In this document: positions 1 through 9,424 of the stretch, one piece after another | Position numbering within the stretch: position 1 is the stretch's first letter | Layout of the letters: the number at the start of each line of letters is the position of its first letter | Origin: Schoenoplectus triqueter | Lineage: Eukaryota; Streptophyta; Magnoliopsida; Poales; Cyperaceae | Reading direction: 5' to 3' | Length of the DNA: 34,753 bases | Assembly (NCBI GenBank): GCA_964058805.1 | Contig: CAXKVV010001354.1 | Span: 1-34,753 of the forward strand | Program-made: the position numbers and the translations under genes | Notes under the pieces: generated by a model | What the model saw: the letters and a program-made list of their open reading frames with translations, nothing else | Told to the model about the DNA's origin: nothing | Database searches by the model: none

Positions 1-506
1 GGTCGGCTCGGCTCGTGGCTCGACTCAGCTCGAATAAAAAATAGTTTATATTTTTTTTGTCGAACTCTAATCCGATAGCTCCTCTCTCATTATCTCTCAC
101 CATATCACCATATCAGCAGCTTAAGAATGTCTCTTACTCACTCGTAATTAGATTCGTATATCTGACTCGATAGTTTTTTGTTAGTTCATTCATTCAAATT
201 AATGCAGCAAAGATGTCATTAAAAACATAGTTTATTGTTATACCAATTTTGTACCAATTCTCATACCAATCTTCTATATGTATCAACCTTATAGTTTGTA
301 GATGTACTAAATCTAAATGTCAAATTGAGTCAACGCATATGCATTGGCTCGTGAGCCAGCTCGTGAGCTAGCTCGAATAGTAACGAGCCGAGTTTGAGTA
401 GGTTTTTCAGCTCGAAGCGTTTCACAAGCTCGGCTCGACTCGACTCAAATTTTCATGAGCCGAGCTTAAGCTAAGCCCAGCTCGACTCAACTCGTTTGCA
501 GCCCTA
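1..506. mobile_element. hAT-like non-autonomous element, right-hand part
   Basis: Both ends of this stretch are full of GCTCG/CTCGA-type words in opposite senses (1-34 and about 345-500), with an AT-rich middle. Read on the minus strand from 506, it begins TAGGGCTGCAAACGAG and continues with GAGTCGAGC-type words. That is the usual look of plant hAT-type non-autonomous ends (TAGGGNTGYAAACGAGCCGAGC). The left terminus lies at or before base 1, so no target-site duplication can be checked. There is no coding capacity. Confidence 0.6.
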
Positions 507-608
507 GTATGGAGAGTAGTACTCTTCAAATACTAGGCGGATAATATCTTATTCTTTTTAAGAAGGTATCATGATACCTTTTTTTCCTGTATTAATTTAA
601 TTTTAAGG

Positions 609-621
609 AAAATGAAGGAAA
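609..621. repeat. LINE target-site duplication, left copy
   Basis: AAAATGAAGGAAA occurs here and again, identically, at 2681-2693. The two copies bracket the LINE remnant exactly, and the right copy directly follows the A-tail. Confidence 0.85.
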
Positions 622-639
622 TTTCAGATATTTTGAGTG

Positions 640-2300
640 TCGCAAAAAGGTTGGACAAGGTGACTATTTGTCTCCATTTTTTTTTTTACTTGTTACTAAA
701 TGTATTAATAAAATTTTCTCTAAAGATGTTGCCTTGAAACATTTTGAAGGGCTAGGCCCTTCTATTCTTAATGGTAAAAAGTTTTAAACTTGCAATGTGT
801 TAATGATACATTGGTGTTTATTCGTGCTGATTATCTGATAATTAAAAACATTAAATGGGCACTTAGAGTTTTTGGAGGACTCTCGAGTTTAAAGATCAAC
901 TTTAATAGATCGGAGCTTGTTAGCCTTAATATCTCCTCTATTTTGGCTTCTAACTTTGTTATTCAACTTAATTGTAAATTGAGTCATTTACCAATGAAAT
1001 ATTTAGGTTTATTTTTGCATTGAAAAAGCCATATCAAGAAGAATGGCAAAATTTAATTGATAAGATTAGTAAAAAGCTCCATACTTGAAAAGAAAAGCTC
1101 TTCTCTTTAGGGGGCTGCTTAGTACTTATTAATTATGTTCTTTCTACTATCCCTGTTTATTACCTTACTCTTTTTAAAATTCCAGCCTGGGTTATTACTA
1201 AGATTGATCTGATTGGGAAGCGTTTTCTTTAGTCTGGTCCAGAACTTCTTAGGAAAAAAATATCATTTGGCTAGCTGGGCAATTGTTTGTCGTCCTAAGG
1301 ATGCTTGTTGCTGGGGTGTTTTAAATTTAGAACATATGAATATTGTTTTCCTCTGTAAATGGTTTTGGAAATGCAAATATATAAATGAAAATGATCTTTG
1401 ACAAAGTATTATTTATTTTAAATATTTTGATATTTCTTCTTTACATTTCTCTGTATTTTGGAAAGCAGTTAATTATGTTTTTCATTTTTTGTTGTTGGAT
1501 GCTAAACGCGTAGTAGGGAATGGTCAATCTATAAATTTCTGAATAGACAATTAATTGATTTCATGATTATCTCTTATCACTACAGTTTTCTTTAGTTTAT
1601 GCTAAAACTAAATCTTCATTCATCTCACTTTGTGAGGTTTGAAATAAGGGACAAATAAATTTCCGTCTTACTCGTGGAACTAGTATTGCTATGCGCCATG
1701 AAAAATCTCAAGTTTTTACTATACTTCATTCATTATGTTTATCTTCTACAAAAGAATCTGCCCTTTGGCTATGGGAGTCTTCTGATTTTTATTCAATTAA
1801 GTTCATGTATCATTTTTTATGTTTTGGAGGTTAAAACTAATTTACCTAAATCTGTTTGGGTACTTAAAATTTCTCTTAATAATAAACTTTTTTTATGGAT
1901 GACACTACATAATAAAATTTTGACTAAAGATAATTTACTAAAGCGGGACCAGTCGGGGATCAACCATGTGTGTTTTGCACAACTCCTGAATTGGTGGATC
2001 ATATTTTCTTCCACTACCGCTTTATTTTAGACTTTTGGTCACAGTTACTTGCTTCTCATTCGCAGAGGAGACACATTCGTATCTCATCACTTTTAGATTT
2101 TTAGAATTCTTGTTTATTGTTCTCTAATTCTCAGTTTTGGGAACCTTATTGGCGGCCAGCATTTGAATTGTTTGATTGGAACGCAATAAGAAAATTTTTA
2201 CTTCCTCTTCGGCTTTCCGAACTGTTAATATTTACCATCTTATTTTGCATCTTTATAAATAGTTCTTATAATGACCTCGAACATCTGGGGCTTGATGTTG
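640..2300 (+). pseudogene. LINE ORF2 remnant: reverse transcriptase C-terminal half and zf-RVT domain
   Basis: An intact ORF2 protein would copy LINE RNA at the nicked target. Conserved pieces are visible in changing frames. First comes a (R)QGDxLSP-like GQGDYLSPFFFLL at about 643-690. The catalytic box follows at 793-816, reading CVNDTLVF where plant LINEs have YADDTLVF. Next are GLKINF-like SLKINFNRSELV (about 880-920) and LPMKYLGLFL (about 990-1020). LINYVLSTIPVYYLTLFKIP lies at about 1130-1185. The zf-RVT zinc segment, with CVFC and a following DHIFFHY, is at about 1955-2030. At least three frame changes and several stops break it. The first Asp of the catalytic pair is changed, so the product could not be active even if translated. 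Family assignment is by motif order; no alignment was run. Confidence 0.8.
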
Positions 2301-2646
2301 GGCCAGCATCTCAGCCTACCGGAGCTGTTTCAGTTGCTCCTGGCAGCAGTGTACAGCACGTTGGTGTTGTGCCATTCACCATCGCCTTGTCTCTTTCTTC
2401 CCAGACAGTGGTGTTCTCCACTCTATTCGTGCACAGCCCTCTGATTCGGCTGAAGATGAAGATCTACTTGATTGAGCATTTATTGTTTGTTGTGTTTTAT
2501 TGATTGTGTCATTGATATACTCATGATTGTATGTGTGGTTTACACTTTTACCTTTTCTGTTTGTTCTATTATTCAAAATAAGCATTGTGGGCTATGGTTT
2601 ATGTATGTTTGTATGTCTGATTGCTTTCAAAAAATAATGAAAGCCG

Positions 2647-2665
2647 GCACCAACTTTTTTGGTGC
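2647..2665 (+). other. LINE 3'-terminal stem-loop
   Basis: GCACCAA (2647-2653) pairs with TTGGTGC (2659-2665) around a CTTTT loop, 10 bases before the A-tail. Its place fits a 3'-end hairpin of the kind some LINE reverse transcriptases recognise. That role is inference. Confidence 0.5.
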
Positions 2666-2680
2666 TTTTTCTTTTAAAAA

Positions 2681-2693
2681 AAAATGAAGGAAA
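2681..2693. repeat. LINE target-site duplication, right copy
   Basis: Identical to 609-621 (AAAATGAAGGAAA), directly after the A-rich tail. Confidence 0.85.
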
Positions 2694-2772
2694 ATGTTAA
2701 GGACATAAGCATATATAAAATTATCGGACTTAATTATACATATTATATAAATTATTATGTATGTTAATAAAG

Positions 2773-3170
2773 AGTTAGGCCACGATGTTACGCGTAGCAC
2801 GGATGACTTGTGTGCTACGGATTGTTTCTTCATTTTCAAAGTTCAAATGGTTGATCCGACCGATCAAAATATTTTTCATATGAAAATCTAGTTGGGACAA
2901 AATTTATATTTTTTAGAATTTTTTTACTATTATTTAAGATAGTTGACAAAAATTACTTGATTTAATTATTATGAGTCATTCAAAACGAGTTATTTTCTAG
3001 CTATCTTAAAAAATAGTAAAAAAATCTTAAAAGTATAAAATTTGATTCTCAACTAGATTTTTATATAAAAAATATTTTGACCAGTCGGATCAACCATTTG
3101 AACTTTGAATATGGAGAAACGGTCTGTAATACACAGGTCATCCGTGCTGCGCGTGCACCGTAGCCTAACT
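2773..3170. mobile_element. Foldback MITE, family F, copy 1
   Basis: A near-complete inverted repeat of about 398 bp. The left arm starts AGTTAGGCCACGATG. The reverse complement of the right end reads AGTTAGGCTACGGTGCACG. The arms stay alignable for about 170 bases each, including a shared AAAATTTATATTTTTTAGAA-like tract next to the centre. There is no coding capacity. The same inner words and layout occur at 20451-20853 and 20873-21257. The duplication is unclear because the flanks are TA/TTA-rich. Confidence 0.75.
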
Positions 3171-3616
3171 TATATTATGAAATTCATTTTTTAGAATACT
3201 TCTATTATTCAAATTAAATAATATTAATATACATAACAATTCATATAATAAATATAATTAAGTCCGTATTAAATGAATTATTATAAACATTATCGAACTA
3301 AAAAGGAAAAATAAAATACTCAAAACGTGTTATGTGCCTGCCGAGGTGATGTGACGCCATTGAGATACACGATATTGTACTATATTTATTTCCCGTTGAC
3401 TCGTTATAAAATTGCTATCGTACAGAACAATTTAATACATTCTAATGTACTAATATCTTATCGGTACTTCATTTATCAACTTATCATGTGCTAAAAACAT
3501 GAGGTTCCACAAAAAATGGTTCGGCTTTCCCGTCGTATTACAAATACATTATAAAGACTTTAAAATTTTATTTTTCAAAATTTTGAATTGTTTGATCAAA
3601 ATAATGGAGGGCTTAA
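3171..3616. other. AT-rich non-coding spacer
   Basis: Stops occur in all frames. No repeat structure, RNA gene or recognisable promoter was seen. A short GC-richer patch (about 3325-3365) carries nothing identifiable. Confidence 0.5.
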
Positions 3617-3885
3617 TGTTTTTCAAATTAATTCATGAGTAATATATGCCATATCCAAATAATTGCGAATACATTAATTATTTTTATTTTCAATTGAGTA
3701 ACAGTTTACCAATATATGTATCCAAAAATTGTATGTATTATAAATGTTTTTCAAATTAATTCATGAGTGATATATGCTACATCCAAATAATTGCGAATAC
3801 ATTTATTATTTTTATTTTCAATTGAGTAACAGTTTACCAATATATATATATATATATGTATCCAAAAATTGTATGTATTATAAAA
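3617..3885. repeat. 128-bp tandem duplication, two units
   Basis: TGTTTTTCAAATTAATTCAT starts at 3617 and again at 3745, and the two units match through the GTATCCAAAAATTGTATG segment. The second unit is longer by an expanded (TA)n run at about 3840-3857. The sequence is non-coding. Confidence 0.85.
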
Positions 3886-3921
3886 ATTAAACGTACGCTA
3901 TATATAAATATCCTTTCATGT

Positions 3922-4363
3922 CAGGGGCGGATGCACACTATTCTAGGGGGGCAGCTGCCCCCCTGAATTTTGAAAAATAGTATTTTTCGATAATACTTTC
4001 CGTAGTTTGCTCCCTCTGGAAAAATTCTTTGCCCCCCCCCCCCGGATTGTCTGATTAATTTTATTGAGAAAAAAATATTTAATATCATGTATAATGAAAT
4101 AATTATGCAAATATATCAAAATATAAAGTTTTATAGACGAAAATTTTCTTCATCAATTTGATTATCTATTATTTTGAGCTTTATTTTATTGTTATTTTTA
4201 ATATATAAAATGTTATTATTCTAATAAATTTTTTATTAGGTAAGAATATATATTAAATTATTATTATTTTTATTTAGTATCTGATTAGTTAATGAATTTA
4301 AACCCGATAAGCTATTACAATCCGATATTTGTCCCTCTGACTAAAATCCTGCATCCGCTCATG
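3922..4363. mobile_element. hAT-type MITE, family H, copy 1
   Basis: A 442-bp AT-rich element. It opens CAGGGGCGGATGCA and ends TGCATCCGCTCATG, an imperfect terminal inverted repeat of hAT type. Direct 8-bp flanks are TTTCATGT (3914-3921) and TTTCATGC (4364-4371), matching at 7 of 8 positions. An 18-bp perfect palindrome lies at 3946-3963. A poly-C run (4033-4045) follows. A diverged relative is at about 28338-28765. There is no ORF, so transposase must come from elsewhere. Confidence 0.8.
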
Positions 4364-4371
4364 TTTCATGC

Positions 4372-5330
4372 TATATATTTATGCAGATGGAATATTGCTG
4401 AAAAGGTACGGTGCAGAAGAATCATTTTAATTTAATGACTGAAGTGATATTTTTCCTACGAAAAATTGTATGCTTATAATTCCACCGAAAGATCTCTTGC
4501 AAGTGTTTTAAAATTAGAAATTTGACTGTCACTTAATCTAAAAAAAATGACTTCAATACAGATAAATTGCCGACTATTCCTCTGGCGAATCATGTACCCA
4601 AAAAAAATACTTGTGTTAAATTGTTTCCTTCTTGGAACTAATAACATGCTAGGTAGACATAACAATAGTTAAGTCTCTTGAAGCAGTACGTGTCGCTAGA
4701 TTGGGAAAATAAAATATTAAAAAACTGGAAGCAGCAAGGGTCGATAACTAATTAGATTTAGGCTATCAACTAATTTAATTTACAGATATATATGTGACAG
4801 ATCGTAGCATTCCGAGGATACGCTAATTAATTAGTACATTATGGATTGAACGCCTAATAATTTGGATGGAAAATTAAAGTTCCCGGGCATGCAGTGATAT
4901 GTATCGATCTAAATTTAAAGCATGCTCCAGATCAATCCAACGGTAATAACTAATAACCAGTGAACTATTCAATTCATCATCAGGTTGCTAAATTTAGTAA
5001 AAAAAATATATATATAATCTAATTTCATTTTTTCACAAAACTTTTAGGAAAACGAGATGGTTGCCAAAGTTCACTATTTTTTTAATAATTAAATAATATT
5101 ATAAAAATATTAAAATAAATATTATAAAATATTAAAATAAATATTATAAAATATTCAAAATAATATATTAAAATATATTAAAATAAATAACATTATAAAC
5201 TATTCAAAAATATTATAAATAATATGATTTGAGATGATGATAATTGTCTTGTGACCGTTGTCTTTTAAGAAATTTCTCCATATATAATTTATGATCAAAA
5301 TATCAAGATAAATTTAAAAGTTGATATATA
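4372..5330. other. AT-rich non-coding region with degenerate AT minisatellite
   Basis: I find no gene here. The small ORF at 4474-4665 (- strand) has no recognisable motif. At about 5085-5225 the sequence is a run of degenerate repeats built on AAATATTATAAAATATTAAA. The rest looks unique. Confidence 0.5.
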
Positions 5331-5338
5331 TATATATA

Positions 5339-5430
5339 AGTGGAGATACCGTGAGCTTAAGCTCACGGAGATCTTCCGTGAGTTTAACTCAAAAAACATA
5401 TTAAATCATCTCGAAATTTTAATTTATCAT
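5339..5430. mobile_element. Foldback MITE M4, left part (split by the LTR insertion)
   Basis: It starts right after a (TA)n tract with AGTGGAGATACCGTGAGC and runs to ATCAT at 5426-5430. Its continuation is at 20151. Joining 5339-5430 to 20151-20421 gives an inverted repeat of about 363 bp. The right end, reverse-complemented, reads GAGTAGAAATATCGTGAGC, then matches CAAATCAT and GAAATTTTAATTTATCAT of the left arm. A short palindrome CCGTGAGCTTAAGCTCACGG lies in the left arm. Confidence 0.8.
5426..5430. repeat. Target-site duplication ATCAT of outer LTR X, left copy
   Basis: ATCAT is repeated at 20146-20150. Removing everything from 5431 to 20150 restores a continuous MITE arm. Confidence 0.85.
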
Positions 5431-5437
5431 TGTTTAC

Positions 5438-5455
5438 CCTTGAAAATTTTCAAGG
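5438..5455. repeat. Subterminal palindrome of LTR X
   Basis: CCTTGAAAATTTTCAAGG is an 18-bp perfect palindrome 7 bases inside the TG terminus. Copy Y has a one-step imperfect version at 16129-16146. Confidence 0.7.
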
Positions 5456-5554
5456 ATGAATAGATGAATAAATGAAAATAAAATCAATGATTAATAATGA
5501 ATCATGAAAAGGGAAAGCAAGGAAGAAGATGGCCCACTGATCAGAAGAGGTCGC

Positions 5555-6095
5555 TGCTTAACCCCGGAATGAATTCATTAGTCCCACAATGGAATGCGGG
5601 GCATGAAGTGAAGAGTATAAATACCCCACTATTCTCTACCCACTCAGCATGAGTGACAGCTGAGAGGATCGAGGGAGAGAGGAGATCTCTCGGGTGTCAC
5701 CATGTGATTATATCTTTTCTGACAAGTGGGACCCACATGGCAGTCCCTTACGAGCAGCTCCAATGACATGGACCTAGCCTATTTTGCTAAGGAAACTAAT
5801 CAACCCGGAACAGAGGTTAAGCATTAATCCCACAATGAAATATTAGGGTGAAAGACGAGGATATAAATACCCCACCACCTCCTACTCATTCGAGGTGGCT
5901 GACCCTCGGGAGATTTCAGAGAGAGAAAATCTCCTGATGGGTCAGCCATTTGATTATATTTTCTCTGACAAGTGGGACCCACCTGGCAGTCCCTTATAGA
6001 TGAATCTAACAACATAAACATAGCCTATCTGATGAGTCACCCATGTGACCATTTTCACTGACAGGTGGACCCCACACCTCAGTGACCTATTACAG
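5555..6095 (+). promoter_or_regulatory. Tandem 246-bp promoter-like modules with TATAAATA boxes (LTR X)
   Basis: Two related modules have TATAAATA at 5616-5623 and 5862-5869, each followed by CCCCAC and, further on, GACAAGTGGGACCCAC (5721 and 5967). The spacing is 246 for both landmarks. A third, shortened unit ends near 6080. Both boxes persist in copy Y at the same spacing (15952-15959 and 15706-15713, - strand). The boxes look like RNA polymerase II core promoters; activity is inferred. Confidence 0.55.
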
Positions 6096-6888
6096 GAGTC
6101 AGAGTCGAACCCTAAAAATCTGCCTTTGAAGCTAACCCTAGAAAGGAGCTGAAGCAGTATAATCCCTATGCCACATGAAATGATGTTAATGCCAAGCTAG
6201 CATTTTGATGCAACTAGTCATAAGAAATTCCAAATGTGATTTTGCTTTCAAGGCTGACCTGGTGCCAAAGCTGTGAGCAACCACCTAACCATGCTTTGAT
6301 TTGTGTCAATTACTAATAAGTAGTCAGTTCTTTGACCAAGTCACCCTCATGTTAAGGGATTGAAAGTCAATTTCACAAGACTGATCAGGTGCCAAAGCTG
6401 GGAGCAACCATCTGATCAAGTCTAAGATCTGTATCAACTGTTGACATGTAATCAACTATTGATCAGATCAAGCCCTAATGAATATCAATATAAGTCTAAT
6501 TGGTATTTAATTAGGGTGGTTTCTGCAAGAGAGAGATAATTGGCAGAGACACAGAGCTACAATTGAAATCAGGGATTAATTCAGAAGGAATAATAGGGTT
6601 TTATGGACAAAATAATTTTTAATTCAGAGAAGGAAGGGTAAAAATGGAATTAAAAATTACAGGGGTGATCATCATGATTTTAGAGATTTTTGGTAAAATT
6701 TTCATAATTTTTGGATAAGTGGAGCTATCAGAATAAATTCAGGGAAGATGAAACAGATTAAAAGGAAAGATCAAAGGCTGAGATTTGATCAAGGCAGCTC
6801 TGGGTACAACTTGGAGTTAGATGCACTTTTGGGTACAACTTGGAGGCAGGAAAGGGTACAAACGCAAAAATCCAGTAAATATACTAAT

Positions 6889-7560
6889 GCCACGTGGCGG
6901 CTCTCTATTGGGCCAGCTCAGCTGTGAAGTGCCACATGGCACTCTCCCATTGGTCCACCTCAGCTGGGTGGGACCCACACCCTTATAGACCTGACAGGTG
7001 GGCCCCACGACTATGCCACATGGCAGGCCACCATTCGACCACGTCACACTGCCCCAGGGATATGTGGCCAGACCCTATTAGGCCACATCAGAGGTTGCAT
7101 GCCACTTGGCAGCCTGCGAGTGATCCACACCAGCAAAAGAACATGACAAATGGCAGCAGCAGAGTGAGCCACCTCAATACCTGAGTGCCACATGGCACTT
7201 CCCTATTGGTCCACCTCAGCCATGTGGGCCCCACCATATTACAAGATGACTGACATGTGGGCCCCACCAATATGCCACGTGGCAAGCTGTGACAGAGCCA
7301 CCTTGACATCCACGTGACACATGGCAATGCATCAGGCCATACACATCAGCAAACACAATCCTATTCAATTACACATGGCAGCTACCTATTGGATAAAGTC
7401 AGCACAGTGGACCCTGCCTAGTGCCATGTGGCATCCACAGATCAAGGCACAGTCAGCAATAATTACTGACTAATCATGGCTTAATCATACAATCTAACCC
7501 TATCACAGCATGCCATGTCAGCTTGATTATCTATGAGATGCTGACTGGTGGGGGCCACTT
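6889..7560. promoter_or_regulatory. Array of palindromic TCP-like and G-box-like motifs (LTR X)
   Basis: Irregular repeat units alternate two palindromes. GTGGGNCCCAC is at 6968-6978, 6998-7008, 7224-7234 and 7257-7267. The GCCACRTGGC type is at 6889-6898, about 6932, 7015, 7188 and 7272, with decayed versions to about 7515. Additional GTGGGACCCAC sites are at 5726-5736 and 5972-5982. GTGGGNCCCAC resembles TCP transcription-factor sites, and CACGTG is the core of bHLH/bZIP G-boxes. Copy Y keeps the arrangement in a shorter form at 14469-14691. Binding is inferred. Confidence 0.55.
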
Positions 7561-8303
7561 GCAAGAGAATGAGGCAGAGGCGCATATCAACAGTCATAAA
7601 CCAGTCTCATACAAATAAGAAGCAGAATTTAAATCAAAAGAGAAAAGGGAAGAACAAACCTGGACCTTGCGCCGTCCCTCTCTGACAGTTCTCTCCCGGG
7701 AGCTTTGGTCCACATGCGCCGTGTGCACCCGTAGACGGCTCTCCCCTCTCCCTTCTTCCTCTCTTCCTCTTCCTTCCGCGCGATGGAGAAGAAGGCGTCA
7801 TTGTCAAATAGAGTTGAATGCAGCTTCTTTCTTCAAAATTTCTTCACAGAGAGCTATGTAACATGGATTAAAGCTTGTATGAGTGATCAATTTTAAAAAT
7901 TGAAAGGAAACAGTGAGTAATCGGTTGAGGCAATTGACGGAATTGAAAATTGGGACTAACCTTTGTGAAGAGGCAGGAGACAAATTGATCACTTGTACAC
8001 CTTCTTGCTACTTAGGCGATCTTGTTTGAGTGCAAAGGCAGTATCTTTGGAAGCTCTAAGCTGGTGTTCCACCAGATCACCATTAGAGGCCGAGACTGGT
8101 GATGAAGAGGTGATGGTGGAACATGCTATTGATCACAGAAGTGTAAAGGATTGAGTTCTAAAGTTAAAATGATGAATTTAGAGCCTGCAAATAGAAGAAT
8201 TAGTGAAGGGAAGGTGAGATGGCAATGGAGACCCGATTTGAAGGCTTAGAAGTGGAAAATGGATCTAAAGTGTCAAACAGAACCCTTACACCGACTCAAT
8301 TGA

Positions 8304-8591
8304 TTTATAGGAGTATGGGATGGATGTTAGAACTCTCAGAATGTTCTAGAAAGGTCTGAAATAATGGGAGACCGAAGTATGTGAGAGAGTGGCAAAAGGG
8401 TAAAAAGGAAAAGAAGAATAACTAACTCCAGCCGCAAGGGATCAGTTAGAGATAGTTTGTTGAGTGATAAGAAGCACAAATAGATCTTGGCCGTTAATTA
8501 AGATTAAAGCAAGGGTTAAGATTGGCTTAGAGATCATGATCCGGCCTCTAATCACCTAACCAATCACAATTAAGCAAAATGTCTATATAAA
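8304..8591. promoter_or_regulatory. Divergent TATA pair in LTR X
   Basis: TATATAAA at 8584-8591 (+) is followed by a purine-rich GAGAGAGAGGGGAGGAGAG leader-like run. CTATAAAT lies on the - strand at 8303-8310. Copy Y has the equivalent pair at 13265-13272 and 13521-13528. The + strand box is the best candidate for the main LTR start, with the minus box driving antisense. This rests on motif and position only. Confidence 0.4.
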
Positions 8592-8967
8592 CCTTCTGTT
8601 AACACTGAGAGAGAGGGGAGGAGAGAGAGACTAGTATTAGAAAGCAAGAAAAGAGAGATAAACAGCAAGAGAGATTAGTTCTTTTCTTTTTAATTCAACT
8701 TCTTCAATTCTATAAAGCTTAGATCTTCATTCAGCAGCTAATTCATCTCAAGGAGTGTCAGAAATTAGGTAATTACTGTTTGCTACATGTAATCTTGAAG
8801 GCATTGATATGAATAGCAAGGCAGCAATGAAATTCCTTTTCTTTTTTCTTTGTCATTTCTTGATTTCTTCATTTCTTCCTCTATCTCTTTCTCCTCTTCT
8901 CATTTTCTTTATTTTTCTTGATATTGAGCATGATTATAGAGCATATGGGATAATATGAAACTCGGTT

Positions 8968-8972
8968 GAAGG
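8968..8972. repeat. Target-site duplication GAAGG of inner element Y, left copy
   Basis: GAAGG precedes TGTGCGACCC here and follows GGGTAAACA at 16153-16157. This is the duplication made when Y entered X. Confidence 0.85.
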
Positions 8973-9049
8973 TGTGCGACCCTTTTTCGCGCGCCGCCGC
9001 ACCGCCGCTGGGCGATGGGTTCGCGGAAGAAGGACACGGAGATCCCCCC
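8973..9049 (-). repeat. 3'-LTR stub of element Y
   Basis: It matches the terminal part of the LTR at 9117-9200 and the end of X at about 20070-20145. Like X, it retains an ACCGCCGC segment that the intact Y LTR lacks (the 9117 copy reads GCCGCCGCTGGG). It is therefore not a simple slippage copy of its neighbour. Confidence 0.7.
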
Positions 9050-9093
9050 TAGATATGCATCCAAATCTTATATTCTCTGAGTTTATTTTGATA

Positions 9094-9111
9094 GTCCCAC
9101 TGGGCGTGCCA
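9094..9111 (-). other. Primer-binding-site-like motif of element Y
   Basis: On the minus strand, five bases after the LTR end ...GGGTCGCACA, the sequence reads TGGCACGCCCAGTGGGAC. It starts TGG, complementary to a tRNA CCA end. Its complement has the layout of an acceptor strand followed by a CCCAC T-stem strand. I could not assign the tRNA. Confidence 0.6.
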
Positions 9112-9424
9112 GATCCTGTGCGACCCTTTTTCGCGCGCCGCCGCTGGGCGATGGGTTCGCGGAAGAAGGACACAGAGATCCCTCCCGATCGTGCATCTGA
9201 TGGGTGTCGGCCGATTCTGCCGTTTAGAGATATTTGGATGCACATTCAGGGGGTTTTTTAGTGATTGTGAGTTCTTGTAGATTCCGGTGGGCGCAAGCCC
9301 CCACCGTTAATTACCCTGGGCTACTAACCTCGAGGCACCTCTGGATCTTTGAAAGAGAGAAGCAAATAGTATAGTTAAAAGATGGTCAAGTGGTCATCTA
9401 GGTTCATAAAAAGGGTCCATAGAA

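Larger units (their letters stand above)
622..2680 (+). mobile_element. 5'-truncated L1-type LINE retrotransposon
   Basis: A non-LTR retrotransposon copy holding only the 3' half of ORF2, a 3' UTR and a short A-tail (about 2676-2684). It is bounded by a perfect 13-bp duplication. It opens within the reverse-transcriptase domain, so it was truncated at the 5' end during target-primed reverse transcription. The 3' end carries a GCACCAA/TTGGTGC stem-loop just before the tail. Frameshifts and stops show it is long dead. Confidence 0.85.
5431..8972 (+). mobile_element. Outer giant LTR X, 5' segment (solo LTR, sense = +)
   Basis: This is the first 3542 bases of an LTR of about 7.5 kb that continues at 16158-20145. 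It begins TGTTTACCCTTGAAAA, after the ATCAT duplication. Bases 5431 to about 6880 match the reverse complement of 16152-14700 closely (mid-90s percent identity in the stretches compared by eye). The match becomes patchy through the motif array and weak after about 7560. Orientation is taken from copy Y, where the PBS-like motif follows the GGGTCGCACA end. No coding capacity was found. It holds the U3-like part: palindrome, duplicated TATA modules, motif array and a third TATA box. The family is unknown to me; size and TG...CA ends with 5-bp duplications fit a plant LTR retrotransposon. Confidence 0.8.

Noticed and set aside
8934..9261. Overlapping ORFs of about 100 aa on both strands with Arg-rich sequence
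   Set aside because: They lie on the GC-rich LTR end, the PBS and the stub. Being open on both strands is a composition effect.
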